Shown: positions 48,341 to 56,124 of the stretch, piece after piece
How positions within the stretch are numbered: the stretch's first letter is position 1
How the letters are laid out: every line of letters begins with the position of its first letter
From: an uncultured Prevotella sp.
GTDB lineage: Bacteria > Bacteroidota > Bacteroidia > Bacteroidales > Bacteroidaceae
NCBI GenBank assembly: GCA_902798285.1
Contig: CADBVZ010000004.1
Span: 1 to 64,000, forward strand
Direction: 5' to 3'
Length of the DNA stretch: 64,000 nt
The notes under the pieces: model-generated
Database searches by the model: none
The model's input: only the letters and a program-made list of their open reading frames with translations
What the model was told of the DNA's origin: nothing
Position numbers and translations under genes: made by a program

Positions 48341-48418
48341 AAATGACAGGGGACAGGGCCCAGTCAGAGTTATCGAAAACGATAACCATGACATAGGGAC
48401 CTGTCCCCGATGTCATTT
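48341..48418. repeat. Imperfect inverted repeat with nested hairpin
   Basis: AAATGACAGGGGACAGGGCC at the left is mirrored, with a two-base insertion, by the segment ending TGTCCCCGATGTCATTT at the right. Nested inside is GTTATCG-AAAA-CGATAAC (48369-48386). Non-coding. Confidence 0.75.
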
Positions 48419-48424
48419 AATAAG

Positions 48425-48450
48425 AATCGCCAGCTGGGGGGCTGGCGATT
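48425..48450. terminator. Bidirectional terminator
   Basis: AATCGCCAGC (48425-48434) pairs perfectly with 48441-48450, loop TGGGGG, then TATTTATT. Between the smalltalk gene and the convergent regulator. Confidence 0.88.
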
Positions 48451-48453
48451 TAT

Positions 48454-50070
48454 TTATTGGATATCATCGGGGGTGAGGACCCAATCGTATTTCTTCACCC
48501 AGCGCCAGATGGTGGCGCGAGAGAGGTCGGTCATGTTCTGGATCTGGGGCTTGGAAAGTCCGATACGCATGAGATAACATACTTGCATCTGCTGCTCAGT
48601 GAATGAGCCGAGCTCCTTCAACAGGCGATCCTTGAAAGCGGGGTAGAGATCGTCGACGGCCTGATAGAGCTGTTTCCAATCAGCGGGCTCCATGACGCGA
48701 CGGCCTGTGGCTGACTGACGGATGGCATGAATCACATCCTCGGCCTTCTCCTCGAACTCGGACTGGTGGAGGAGCTTGATGAAGGTCTTGTTCTGGTTCA
48801 TCTTCTCATTCAGCTCGCGCTCCTTGGCTTTCAGCTCTTCCTCGTACTCGGACAACTCGGAATTGACACGCAGCAACTCCTTGAGGTGCTTATTGCGACG
48901 ACGGGCATAGAGGGCGTAGAAGACAAAGGCGAGCAACAGGGCCACGAGCGACACGATAACCAGCGTGTGCTTATAACGCTCCTTCTCATCCCTGAGCTGC
49001 TGCTCCTTGCGCTGATCGAGGTGGTACTGATACTCATTATTAACGGTGGCTGCCATCTCCTGACGCTTACCAAAATCAAGCGAATCGCTCAATTCCATGA
49101 AAACTGTGGCATACTGACTGGCATTACGAGTATCACCCACACGAGTATACATACGATAAAGCAACTTGGCTGCATCATACATATTAATAAGGTCTGTGCC
49201 ATCATCGAGAATGCGTTTGCAATAAACGGCGGCGGAATCGGTCTTTCCTGTGGAAATGTAATACTGAGCAAAAGCCATACATGGGAAAGCTGAGAATTCC
49301 TTTAGCGGATCGGTGGTGATGTGCTCAAGACAGGCCTTAGCCTTGGACATCTTTTTCAGTTCTGAATAGTCATTGAGCAGATAAATCAGACTGGTTTGCT
49401 CTGAAGCAGCAACATCATCACGAATGATGTGTGCATAAGCTGAATCAAAGTTAACTTCAGCCAGGCGAGCACTATCCATGGCCAAATAAGTGGAACCCAA
49501 ATGCATATATGGCACAACAAGATCGCTCTTCGTTTTACGAGCCATATCGAGTTCCTTGGCGGCCATTTCAGCTGCATCACTATAATTCTGCACACCATAA
49601 TATAAATAATTAAGATTAGAATAGGTGTTACGCAGCATGATGGAATCGCACGATTCAAACTCAAGGGCGTAATCGAGCGACTTGAAGAAATGCTCCAGGG
49701 CACGAGGGGTGTCATGAAGATCACGATAGGTGCTACCAGCATAAAAATACACTTCCTGTTTCTCGGCTGTGGAGCCTTCTTTCTCAAAATACTCCATCAA
49801 CTGCTTGATCATAATGTCGGAAGTGGGCGTTTTGTATGCCTTATCATTCAGACGGATTCGAAGCAAATCGTACTTGTGTTTCACATACTCACTCTCGTCA
49901 CGAATACCAATTTCGAGCGAGTCGAGCATCACGATGGCCTTGTCAGGATTACGGTCGCCAATGGTCTTGATTTGGTCCAATTTTCCTAAGGAATGGTTGT
50001 TGGAACAGGCGACTAATTCAAAAATAACTAAAACAAAAACTAACCTAAGAATAAATCTCATCATAAACAA
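48454..50070 (-). CDS. Membrane-spanning TPR regulator with C-terminal helix-turn-helix
   Basis: 538 residues (the ATGs at 50064 and 50061 are also possible starts). N-terminal lipoprotein-like signal (VLVIFELVACSNN), a periplasmic TPR array (about 30-350; YMHLGSTYLAMDSARLAEVN), one membrane helix near 369-388 (LVIVSLVALLLAFVFYALY), a coiled coil (SELSEYEEELKAKERELNEK) and a cytoplasmic HTH at about 488-530 (SFTEQQMQVCYLMRIGLSKP, then DLSRATIWRWVKKY). A one-component transmembrane transcription factor common in Bacteroidetes. TGTTTC/TGAAACA boxes lie just upstream, so it probably regulates itself, the DUF3244 gene and the gene at 45889. Confidence 0.85.
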   Translation of the reverse strand: MFMMRFILRLVFVLVIFELVACSNNHSLGKLDQIKTIGDRNPDKAIVMLDSLEIGIRDESEYVKHKYDLLRIRLNDKAYKTPTSDIMIKQLMEYFEKEGSTAEKQEVYFYAGSTYRDLHDTPRALEHFFKSLDYALEFESCDSIMLRNTYSNLNYLYYGVQNYSDAAEMAAKELDMARKTKSDLVVPYMHLGSTYLAMDSARLAEVNFDSAYAHIIRDDVAASEQTSLIYLLNDYSELKKMSKAKACLEHITTDPLKEFSAFPCMAFAQYYISTGKTDSAAVYCKRILDDGTDLINMYDAAKLLYRMYTRVGDTRNASQYATVFMELSDSLDFGKRQEMAATVNNEYQYHLDQRKEQQLRDEKERYKHTLVIVSLVALLLAFVFYALYARRRNKHLKELLRVNSELSEYEEELKAKERELNEKMNQNKTFIKLLHQSEFEEKAEDVIHAIRQSATGRRVMEPADWKQLYQAVDDLYPAFKDRLLKELGSFTEQQMQVCYLMRIGLSKPQIQNMTDLSRATIWRWVKKYDWVLTPDDIQ

Positions 50071-50089
50071 AAATCGAAAAAAACGGCTG

Positions 50090-50097
50090 CAAAGGTA
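50090..50097 (-). promoter_or_regulatory. Promoter -7 box of the TPR-HTH regulator
   Basis: CAAAGGTA (minus strand TACCTTTG), 19 nt before the ATG at 50070. Confidence 0.7.
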
Positions 50098-50136
50098 CTA
50101 TTTTTCTTTGAAATACAGCCATTTTTGGCCAAAAAA

Positions 50137-50210
50137 TGTTTCTAAATGTTTCAGTGAAACAAAATGAAACAAGAAAAAACGCACAATTTCACTGAAAGTG
50201 TGTAATTTTG
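50137..50210 (+). promoter_or_regulatory. Mirrored TGTTTC/TGAAACA boxes and promoter of the DUF3244 gene
   Basis: TGTTTC at 50137 and 50147, TGAAACA at 50155 and 50165, i.e. two 10-bp-spaced pairs facing each other, then the -7 box TAATTTTG at 50203-50210. The box-to-promoter distance (38 nt) equals that at 45815/45853. Confidence 0.75.
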
Positions 50211-50248
50211 CAACCGGTAAACAAAATCAACCAAACAATTATCGAATT

Positions 50249-50653
50249 ATGACAAAGAACTTAAAATTAATGTTGATTGCATTTATGCTGATGCTTCCAT
50301 GCACCATGGCATTTGCACAAGATGACCCAGATGAGGGTGAGGAAATCGAACTCAGAACAAGCCCGAAGTTAGGTAATAACCCAGGTCCTACTAGAGCACC
50401 CGCAAGGAGGTTCTCGATGACCCTGAGCGCCTTTCTTCAACAAGCCAACTTTCAACTGCTCGTTAACGATACAGCGGGAAAAACATACTCCTACTGTATT
50501 TATGATGAAGACGAAGCGGTCGTATCGCAGGGGACGCTTGACTTCAGTGACTGTGAAAGTCTTTATATCAACCTGATCGGTCTGGAGGAAGGTGAGTATA
50601 CCCTGGTGTTCTACGACGGTAGTAGATCGTACATAGGTACATTCTACCTGTGA
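50249..50653 (+). CDS. Secreted DUF3244-like protein
   Basis: 134 residues from ATG 50249. Signal peptide (MTKNLKLMLIAFMLMLPCTM, cleaved near FAQ), an acidic linker, then a small beta-sandwich with the ending LEEGEYTLVFYDGSRSYIGT, the pattern of DUF3244 (GLxxGxYxLxxxxGxxxxxGxF). These are secreted or surface proteins of unknown role in Bacteroides and Prevotella. Divergent from the TPR-HTH regulator and preceded by its probable binding sites. Confidence 0.75.
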   Translation: MTKNLKLMLIAFMLMLPCTMAFAQDDPDEGEEIELRTSPKLGNNPGPTRAPARRFSMTLSAFLQQANFQLLVNDTAGKTYSYCIYDEDEAVVSQGTLDFSDCESLYINLIGLEEGEYTLVFYDGSRSYIGTFYL

Positions 50654-50722
50654 TAAAGAGATAAAGAAAGCTCCATATCTTTTCAAGGAACTAACTCTAG
50701 TTACTACCATAAACCATAACTA

Positions 50723-50765
50723 GGAGAGCGAGGCCTCGGGCTTTGCTTGTGGCCTCGCACTCTCC
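50723..50765. terminator. Long hairpin after the DUF3244 gene
   Basis: GGAGAGCGAGGCC (50723-50735) pairs with GGCCTCGCACTCTCC (50751-50765) with a two-base bulge; no T run follows, so it may be a processing or attenuation hairpin. Confidence 0.55.
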
Positions 50766-50783
50766 ATTAAACCAATAACGCTT

Positions 50784-50951
50784 ATGTATATTAATAATGA
50801 TTTGGAAAGAATAGGGATTAGAAGCGAGGAAGTTCACAGAATCTTTGACGAAGAGACGCCATGGTTTATCCATTACGGCTCGATGATCATTGCTCTGGCT
50901 TTCGCAATGGCTTTGATTGCTATCGTATGTTTTTCACTTTACAGTGAATAA
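50784..50951 (+). CDS. 55-residue protein resembling the N-terminus of HlyD-type secretion proteins
   Basis: ATG 50784 to TAA 50951. The sequence has RIGIRSEEVHRIFDEETPWF followed by one membrane helix (MIIALAFAMALIAIVCFSLY). The start IxLRSEEVQxILxxxPxW-hydrophobic is typical of Bacteroidetes HlyD-family adaptor proteins of peptide exporters, but the protein stops after the first helix. It may be a truncated relic or a free-standing partner. It follows the DUF3244 gene and is closed by a strong terminator, suggesting expression. Confidence 0.55.
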   Translation: MYINNDLERIGIRSEEVHRIFDEETPWFIHYGSMIIALAFAMALIAIVCFSLYSE

Positions 50952-50958
50952 AAAAGAG

Positions 50959-50981
50959 GCCCCGCTCGGAATGAGCGGGGC
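50959..50981. terminator. Bidirectional terminator
   Basis: GCCCCGCTC (50959-50967) with its complement at 50973-50981, loop GGAAT, then CTTTT. Between the 55-residue gene and hsp20. Confidence 0.9.
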
Positions 50982-51008
50982 TTTTCACTAAATAAACAAA
51001 CCTATAAC

Positions 51009-51434
51009 TTATGCGATATCAATCTGGCGGGAGAGCTTTACCTTCTCCTCGACGAGTTTGGGGAGCTCAATGGTGAGCACGCCATGCTCAACCTTGGCCT
51101 TGATATCTTCCTTCTTTACATCGTCCGGCAGAATCAGCGTCTGCTCGAACTTTGAGTAAGAGAACTCACGACGCAGATAGCGGGTGTTCTTATCTTCCTC
51201 CTTCTTTTCGTTCTTGCTCTCCATCTTGATGATGAGGTTGCCCTCGTCGTTGATGTGAACATTAAAATCCTCCTTTTTCATGCCCGGGGCTGCAAGTTCT
51301 ACGGTGTAGGCCTTGTCGCTTTCTTTCACGTTGATTGCGGGAGCCGTGGCATTGCACTTCGGCATAAAGTCCGTATCAAACAAGTCATTGAATACACTGG
51401 GAATCCAACTGTTACTTCTCATTACTGGCATCAT
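51009..51434 (-). CDS. Hsp20/alpha-crystallin small heat-shock protein
   Basis: 141 residues (start at 51434 or 51431). The alpha-crystallin domain spans about 40-138: VKESDKAYTVELAAPGMKKE, DFNVHINDEGNLIIKME, YLRREFSYSKFEQTLILPDD and VEHGVLTIELPK. ATP-independent holdase chaperone. A good purine-rich GGAGG lies just before the ATG (plus strand 51444-51449 CCTCC). Confidence 0.94.
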   Translation of the reverse strand: MMPVMRSNSWIPSVFNDLFDTDFMPKCNATAPAINVKESDKAYTVELAAPGMKKEDFNVHINDEGNLIIKMESKNEKKEEDKNTRYLRREFSYSKFEQTLILPDDVKKEDIKAKVEHGVLTIELPKLVEEKVKLSRQIDIA

Positions 51435-51720
51435 AATTTTTACCTCCTAATTCTATTGTTATAAAATTAAACATGTTAACTATTTTAGTGAGGGCCTTTT
51501 GGCCTTCACCATATGTAAGGCAAAAGGCATGCCAGAACGTTTTTCATACCACCCCCTACCCCCTCCTACTTAGGAGGGGACCGAAATGGGGTAATGTTTT
51601 TCCCCGCGCTACCACGCGGGGAAAAACATTCGCTATAATGGGTTATAGCGCAACCAAAGCGCAGAAAAGCAGCTATAATGGGGTATAGCGCAATTAATAA
51701 GGTGGAAATCTATATTTATG
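51435..51720. other. Non-coding stretch with hairpins between hsp20 and mfd
   Basis: 286 nt without a supported gene. It contains a 9-bp palindrome around 51560-51579, a 16-bp-stem hairpin 51593-51630, and two related GCTATAATGGG-type hairpins (51631-51650 and 51672-51688). Confidence 0.7.
51593..51630. terminator. Strong hairpin, probable terminator
   Basis: AATGTTTTTCCCCGCG (51593-51608) pairs perfectly with 51615-51630, loop CTACCA. Confidence 0.7.
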
Positions 51721-54700
51721 TCAATCTGTCGCGATGGCGCGACAGATTGTCAGAGCAGAGGCGACGGAGGGGACGTTTGTGATGACGACAGAGCGCTTGC
51801 CCTTGGCCTCGCGGAAATTGCACTGACGCGGATGCTGAGATACGTAATTCAAGATACTACCAAAGGCTTCGCTCTGGAAGTAAGGACTATCCGGATTGCT
51901 CACAAAGTATAGATACATGTTCTGCTGCTTAAGCAGAATCTTCTCAATACCCAGTTGCTTGCCCAACACACGGAGCGGAACCACCTGAATCAACTCCTCT
52001 GCCACATCGGGAATGGCGCCAAAGCGGTCGACCAGGCGTTTGCGATAGGCATCGAGGTCTGCCTCCAGACGGCGACTGTTGGCGAGGTTGTCGAGTTCGC
52101 GATAGAGGAGCATGCGCTCGGAGTCGCTGGGGACATAATGGTCGGGGAAGTACATCTCGAGGTCGGATTCGAGGGCACAATCGTCAACGAAACTTCCGTC
52201 AGGGAGACAGGGAGACAAGGAGTCCATGGAGTTCAGGACATTACCTTTAGCGTTGGAATGAGCACTCGGCTCATTGTCTGCCTGCGGAATCTCATTCCGC
52301 AGTTCCGCCATGGCCTGGTTGAGGATCTTCTGGTAAGTTTCGTAGCCCAGGTCGGAGATGAAGCCACTCTGCTCGGAGCCCAGCAAATTGCCAGCGCCAC
52401 GGATGTCGAGATCCTGCATGGCGATATTGATGCCTGAGCCCAGATCGGAGAAATTCTCGAGGGCCTCGAGGCGACGACGGCTATCAGCAGGCAGGGCTGC
52501 AAGAGGCGGAGCCAGCAGATAACAGAAGGCCTTGCGATTGCCTCGACCCACACGACCACGCATCTGATGGAGGTCGGAGAGTCCGAAGTTATGGGCACCA
52601 TTGATGATGATGGTATTGGCATTGGGGATGTCGATACCATTCTCGACGATGGTGGTGGAGAGCAGCACATCGTAGTCGTAGTTGGAGAAATCGAGGATGA
52701 CATTCTCGAGTTCGCCTGGCTTCATCTGTCCATGACCAATGGCCACACGGGCATCGGGGACGTACTTATGAATGAGGTCGGCTATCTCCTGCAGCTGACT
52801 GATGCGATTATTGACGAAGTAGACCTGACCATTGCGCGACATCTCGAAATTGATGGCATCGGCGATGATCTCTGCGCCAAAGGTATGTATCTCAGTCTGA
52901 ATGGGATAGCGGTTGGGCGGAGGCGTCTGGATGACACTGAGGTCGCGAGCGCCTACCAGCGAGAACTGGAGGGTACGGGGGATAGGCGTGGCCGACATGG
53001 TGAGGGTGTCGACACTCGACTTCATCTGGCGCAGCTTTTCCTTGGTAGAGACGCCAAACTTCTGTTCCTCGTCGATGATGAGCAGGCCTAAATCCTTGAA
53101 CTTCACCGACTTACTAATCAACTTATGGGTGCCGATGATGATATCCACCTTACCATCAGCCAGATCCTTGAGAAGGGCTGTGGTCTGCTTGGCAGAGCGG
53201 GCACGCGAGAGATAATCCACACGCACGGGCATATCCTTAAGGCGAGAGGAGAAGGTGCGGAAGTGCTGATAAGCCAGTACGGTGGTAGGCACGAGCACAG
53301 CCACCTGTTTGCCATCGGTGGCAGCCTTGAAGGCAGCTCGCACAGCCACCTCGGTCTTACCAAAGCCCACATCGCCACACACCAGACGGTCCATGGGCTT
53401 GGCCTGCTCCATATCGGCCTTCACATCCTGCGTGGCCTTCAACTGATCGGGGGTATCCTCATAGAGGAACGAGGCCTCGAGCTCATGCTGCAGATAGGTG
53501 TCGTGGCTGAAGGCAAAGCCCTTCTCGCGACGACGCTTGGCGTAGAGCTTGATGAGGTCGCGGGCGATGTCCTTGATATGTTTCTTGGTGCGCTCCTTGA
53601 GTTTCTCCCACTGACCTGTGCCCAGCGTGGAGAGTCGAGGCGGCTCGCCATTATCCTGCGACTTATACTTGGACACCTTATATAATGAATGGATGGACAC
53701 GTAGATGCTATCGCCCTTCTGGTAGATGATCTTGATCATCTCCTGATAAGACTGCTGGCCTGAGGCATCGGGGGTGCCATTATTAATGGGCATGCGGATG
53801 AGTCCGCCAAACTTACCTACGCCATGATCGACATGCACCACATAGTCGCCAATCTCAAACTGCTGAATCTCCTTGAGCGTGAGGGCCATCTTACCACTAC
53901 GGGCCTTGTCGCTCTTCAGGTTGTACTTATGGAAGCGGTCGAAGATCTGATGATCAGTAAAGACGCAAATGCGGAGGTCTTCGTCAGTAAAACCCTCATG
54001 AAGCGTGCGATCAACGCCCGTAAATGTTATTTTTGCCGAATCGGCAAAAATATCATTTAATCGCTGGATCTGCTTCTGGCTGTCTGCGCAGATGAAGATC
54101 TGATAGCCCTGCAGCAGATAATCCTCGAAGGTCTGAGTGAGCAGGTCGAAGTTCTTATGGAAGAGGGGCTGAACCTTAACGTTGAAACAGAGGTGAGAGG
54201 TGAGAGGTAAGGGGTTAGAAGAGGGGCGATGGCCAAACTCAATGCGACGGAAGCGTTCGGCATCGGCCATGAACTGGGCACCCGTGATGAGTTGCGACTC
54301 ACGCTGCAACTGCTGTTCTATCTCGCGCTGCTGCATCTCGGTGGCGCCTTCCATCTGCTCCATACGGGCCTGAGAAGAAAAACCTTCCTGATAGGCCCGA
54401 TCGATGGCATCGCGCACATACAGATAATCCTTCGTAGCCAGCAGAACATCATCGGGCACAAAGGCCATGAAGGGCACTTTCTCTGTGGCTGAGACTGAGA
54501 GTTCAGGCACAATCTCTATGCGATCGCGCTGGTCCTTCGACAACTGATCCTCGACCTCGAAGGTACGGATGGAATCGATGTCATCACCAAAGAAATCAAT
54601 ACGATAGGGGTATTCGCAACTAAAGGAATAGACATCGAGAATGGAGCCACGAAGGGCATACTGACCTGGCTCGTAGACATAATCGACCTCACGGAAGCCA

Positions 54701-55203
54701 AATTCATGGAGGGTCTTCTGGATCTCCTTGACGGCTATGGTCTGATTCTTCTCGAGGGTGAGCTGGCGGGCATCGAAACTCTGCTTGGAAACCACCATCT
54801 CGGCCAAGGCCTCAGGGTAGGTGACGATATAGAGGTGAGGGGTTAGAGGTGAGGGGTTAGAGGAGAGTTTGGCGAGGACTTCGGTACGAAGGATCTCGGA
54901 GGCTGCATCGCGCTGGGCATACTTGATGGCACGACGATAGCTGGAGGGGAAGAACAGCACATTCTGATCGCCCATGAGCTGGGTGAGATCGTGATAGAAA
55001 TAGCCTGCCTCCTCAGCATCCTGCAGAATAAAAAGGATGCGCGACTGACACTTCTGTGTAAGACTGGCAAACAGCATCGGAGCGCTGGAGCCCAACAGAC
55101 CCTCGAGGAAAATCCTGTTGACCTTGGAATTTCCTATCTCATGAGCCAATGCCGACACCTGGGGCAACTTGGCGTATAATTTCTCTAATTCCTGTATATT
55201 CAT
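51721..55203 (-). CDS. mfd: Transcription-repair coupling factor
   Basis: 1160 residues from ATG 55203; an in-frame start at 55308 lies beyond the promoter and is rejected. It removes stalled RNA polymerase and recruits UvrABC. Order: UvrB-like N-terminal module, RNA-polymerase-binding CarD-like domain (EIGDYVVHVDHGVGKFGGL), SF2 helicase motifs (RLVCGDVGFGKTEVAVRAAF, LLIIDEEQKFGV, MSATPIPRTL), TRG region and a C-terminal TRCF domain. Two short in-frame inserts encode SSNPSPLTPHL and SSNPLPLTSHL from GAGGTGAG-type repeats, and a third Ser/Asn-rich insert precedes FVDDCALESDLE. Confidence 0.96.
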   Translation of the reverse strand: MNIQELEKLYAKLPQVSALAHEIGNSKVNRIFLEGLLGSSAPMLFASLTQKCQSRILFILQDAEEAGYFYHDLTQLMGDQNVLFFPSSYRRAIKYAQRDAASEILRTEVLAKLSSNPSPLTPHLYIVTYPEALAEMVVSKQSFDARQLTLEKNQTIAVKEIQKTLHEFGFREVDYVYEPGQYALRGSILDVYSFSCEYPYRIDFFGDDIDSIRTFEVEDQLSKDQRDRIEIVPELSVSATEKVPFMAFVPDDVLLATKDYLYVRDAIDRAYQEGFSSQARMEQMEGATEMQQREIEQQLQRESQLITGAQFMADAERFRRIEFGHRPSSNPLPLTSHLCFNVKVQPLFHKNFDLLTQTFEDYLLQGYQIFICADSQKQIQRLNDIFADSAKITFTGVDRTLHEGFTDEDLRICVFTDHQIFDRFHKYNLKSDKARSGKMALTLKEIQQFEIGDYVVHVDHGVGKFGGLIRMPINNGTPDASGQQSYQEMIKIIYQKGDSIYVSIHSLYKVSKYKSQDNGEPPRLSTLGTGQWEKLKERTKKHIKDIARDLIKLYAKRRREKGFAFSHDTYLQHELEASFLYEDTPDQLKATQDVKADMEQAKPMDRLVCGDVGFGKTEVAVRAAFKAATDGKQVAVLVPTTVLAYQHFRTFSSRLKDMPVRVDYLSRARSAKQTTALLKDLADGKVDIIIGTHKLISKSVKFKDLGLLIIDEEQKFGVSTKEKLRQMKSSVDTLTMSATPIPRTLQFSLVGARDLSVIQTPPPNRYPIQTEIHTFGAEIIADAINFEMSRNGQVYFVNNRISQLQEIADLIHKYVPDARVAIGHGQMKPGELENVILDFSNYDYDVLLSTTIVENGIDIPNANTIIINGAHNFGLSDLHQMRGRVGRGNRKAFCYLLAPPLAALPADSRRRLEALENFSDLGSGINIAMQDLDIRGAGNLLGSEQSGFISDLGYETYQKILNQAMAELRNEIPQADNEPSAHSNAKGNVLNSMDSLSPCLPDGSFVDDCALESDLEMYFPDHYVPSDSERMLLYRELDNLANSRRLEADLDAYRKRLVDRFGAIPDVAEELIQVVPLRVLGKQLGIEKILLKQQNMYLYFVSNPDSPYFQSEAFGSILNYVSQHPRQCNFREAKGKRSVVITNVPSVASALTICRAIATD

Positions 55204-55217
55204 TGTGAATTCGACCG

Positions 55218-55329
55218 CAAAATTACGAAGAATTTGGCACGAATTGCACGAATTAACACGAAAATAGTTCATAAATAAATAAAAATTCGTGAAATTCGTG
55301 AAATTCATGCCTAATTTTTATTATCTTTG
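55218..55329. repeat. Palindromic divergent-promoter element, copy D
   Basis: Minus -7 box CAAAATTA (55218-55225, for mfd), 10 nt, GGCACGAATTGCACGAATT... ATTCATGCC, 10 nt, plus -7 box TATCTTTG (55322-55329). Same geometry as 24148-24259 and 63107-63207. Confidence 0.85.
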
Positions 55330-55350
55330 CAGCGATAAAAGCATAGAAAG

Positions 55351-56103
55351 ATGTATCAGAGTGACAGTATAGTCATCATACCAACCTACAACGAAAAGGA
55401 GAATATCGAGAAGATTATCCGTGCGGTATTCGCCCTTCCGAAGTGTTTTCACATCTTAGTTATCGACGACGGATCGCCTGACGGTACTGCTGCCATCGTG
55501 CGTGGACTGATGGCCATGGAGTTTGGCGAGCGTCTGTTTATCATTGAGCGCAAAGGCAAGTTAGGGCTTGGAACCGCTTATATAGCCGGCTTTAAGTGGG
55601 CCTTGGAGCATGATTACGAATACATATTCGAGATGGACGCTGACTTCAGTCACGATCCCAACGATCTGCCCAGACTCTACAGCGCTTGTCATGACGAGGG
55701 CTACGATGTGGCCATAGGCAGTAGATACGTGAGTGGTGTAAACGTGGTGAACTGGCCTGTAGGACGTGTGCTGATGAGTTACTTTGCCTCGAAATACGTA
55801 CGCATTGTAACGGGATTCCTGATTCACGACACCACAGCGGGATTCGTATGCTACAAGCGTCGTGTGCTAAAGACCATCGAACTAGACAAGATACGTTTCA
55901 AGGGCTATGCCTTCCAGATAGAGATGAAGTACACTGCCTACAAGATTGGCTTCAAGCTGAAGGAGGTAAGCGTGATATTCATCAATCGCAGAGAGGGCAC
56001 CAGCAAAATGTCGGGTGGCATCTTCGGAGAGGCTTTCTTTGGCGTGATGAAGCTGCGCTGGGACGGATGGACGAGGAAGTACCCCAAAATCATTGAGAAT
56101 TGA
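55351..56103 (+). CDS. Polyprenol-phosphate mannose synthase-like glycosyltransferase (GT2)
   Basis: 250 residues, no membrane helix. GT-A motifs: VIIPTYNEKENIEKIIRAVF, VIDDGSPDGTAAIV, LGLGTAYIAGFKWAL, EMDADFSHDP (DxD) and AIGSRYVSG. The family makes dolichol/undecaprenyl-phosphate sugars for use outside the membrane. The last codons run into an ATTGAGAATTGA repeat that also covers the start of the next gene. Confidence 0.92.
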   Translation: MYQSDSIVIIPTYNEKENIEKIIRAVFALPKCFHILVIDDGSPDGTAAIVRGLMAMEFGERLFIIERKGKLGLGTAYIAGFKWALEHDYEYIFEMDADFSHDPNDLPRLYSACHDEGYDVAIGSRYVSGVNVVNWPVGRVLMSYFASKYVRIVTGFLIHDTTAGFVCYKRRVLKTIELDKIRFKGYAFQIEMKYTAYKIGFKLKEVSVIFINRREGTSKMSGGIFGEAFFGVMKLRWDGWTRKYPKIIEN

Positions 56104-56124
56104 CAATTGACCATTGAGAATTGA
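56096..56124. repeat. ATTGAGAATTGA repeat across a gene junction
   Basis: ATTGAGAATTGACAATTGAC followed by CATTGAGAATTGA; it supplies the stop codon of the glycosyltransferase gene and the probable TTG start of plsC. Confidence 0.75.

Noticed and set aside
55203-55308. Longer N-terminus for Mfd starting at 55308
   Set aside because: It would be translated from the palindromic element and begin upstream of the -7 box at 55218-55225; MNIQELEKLY at 55203 is the normal start.
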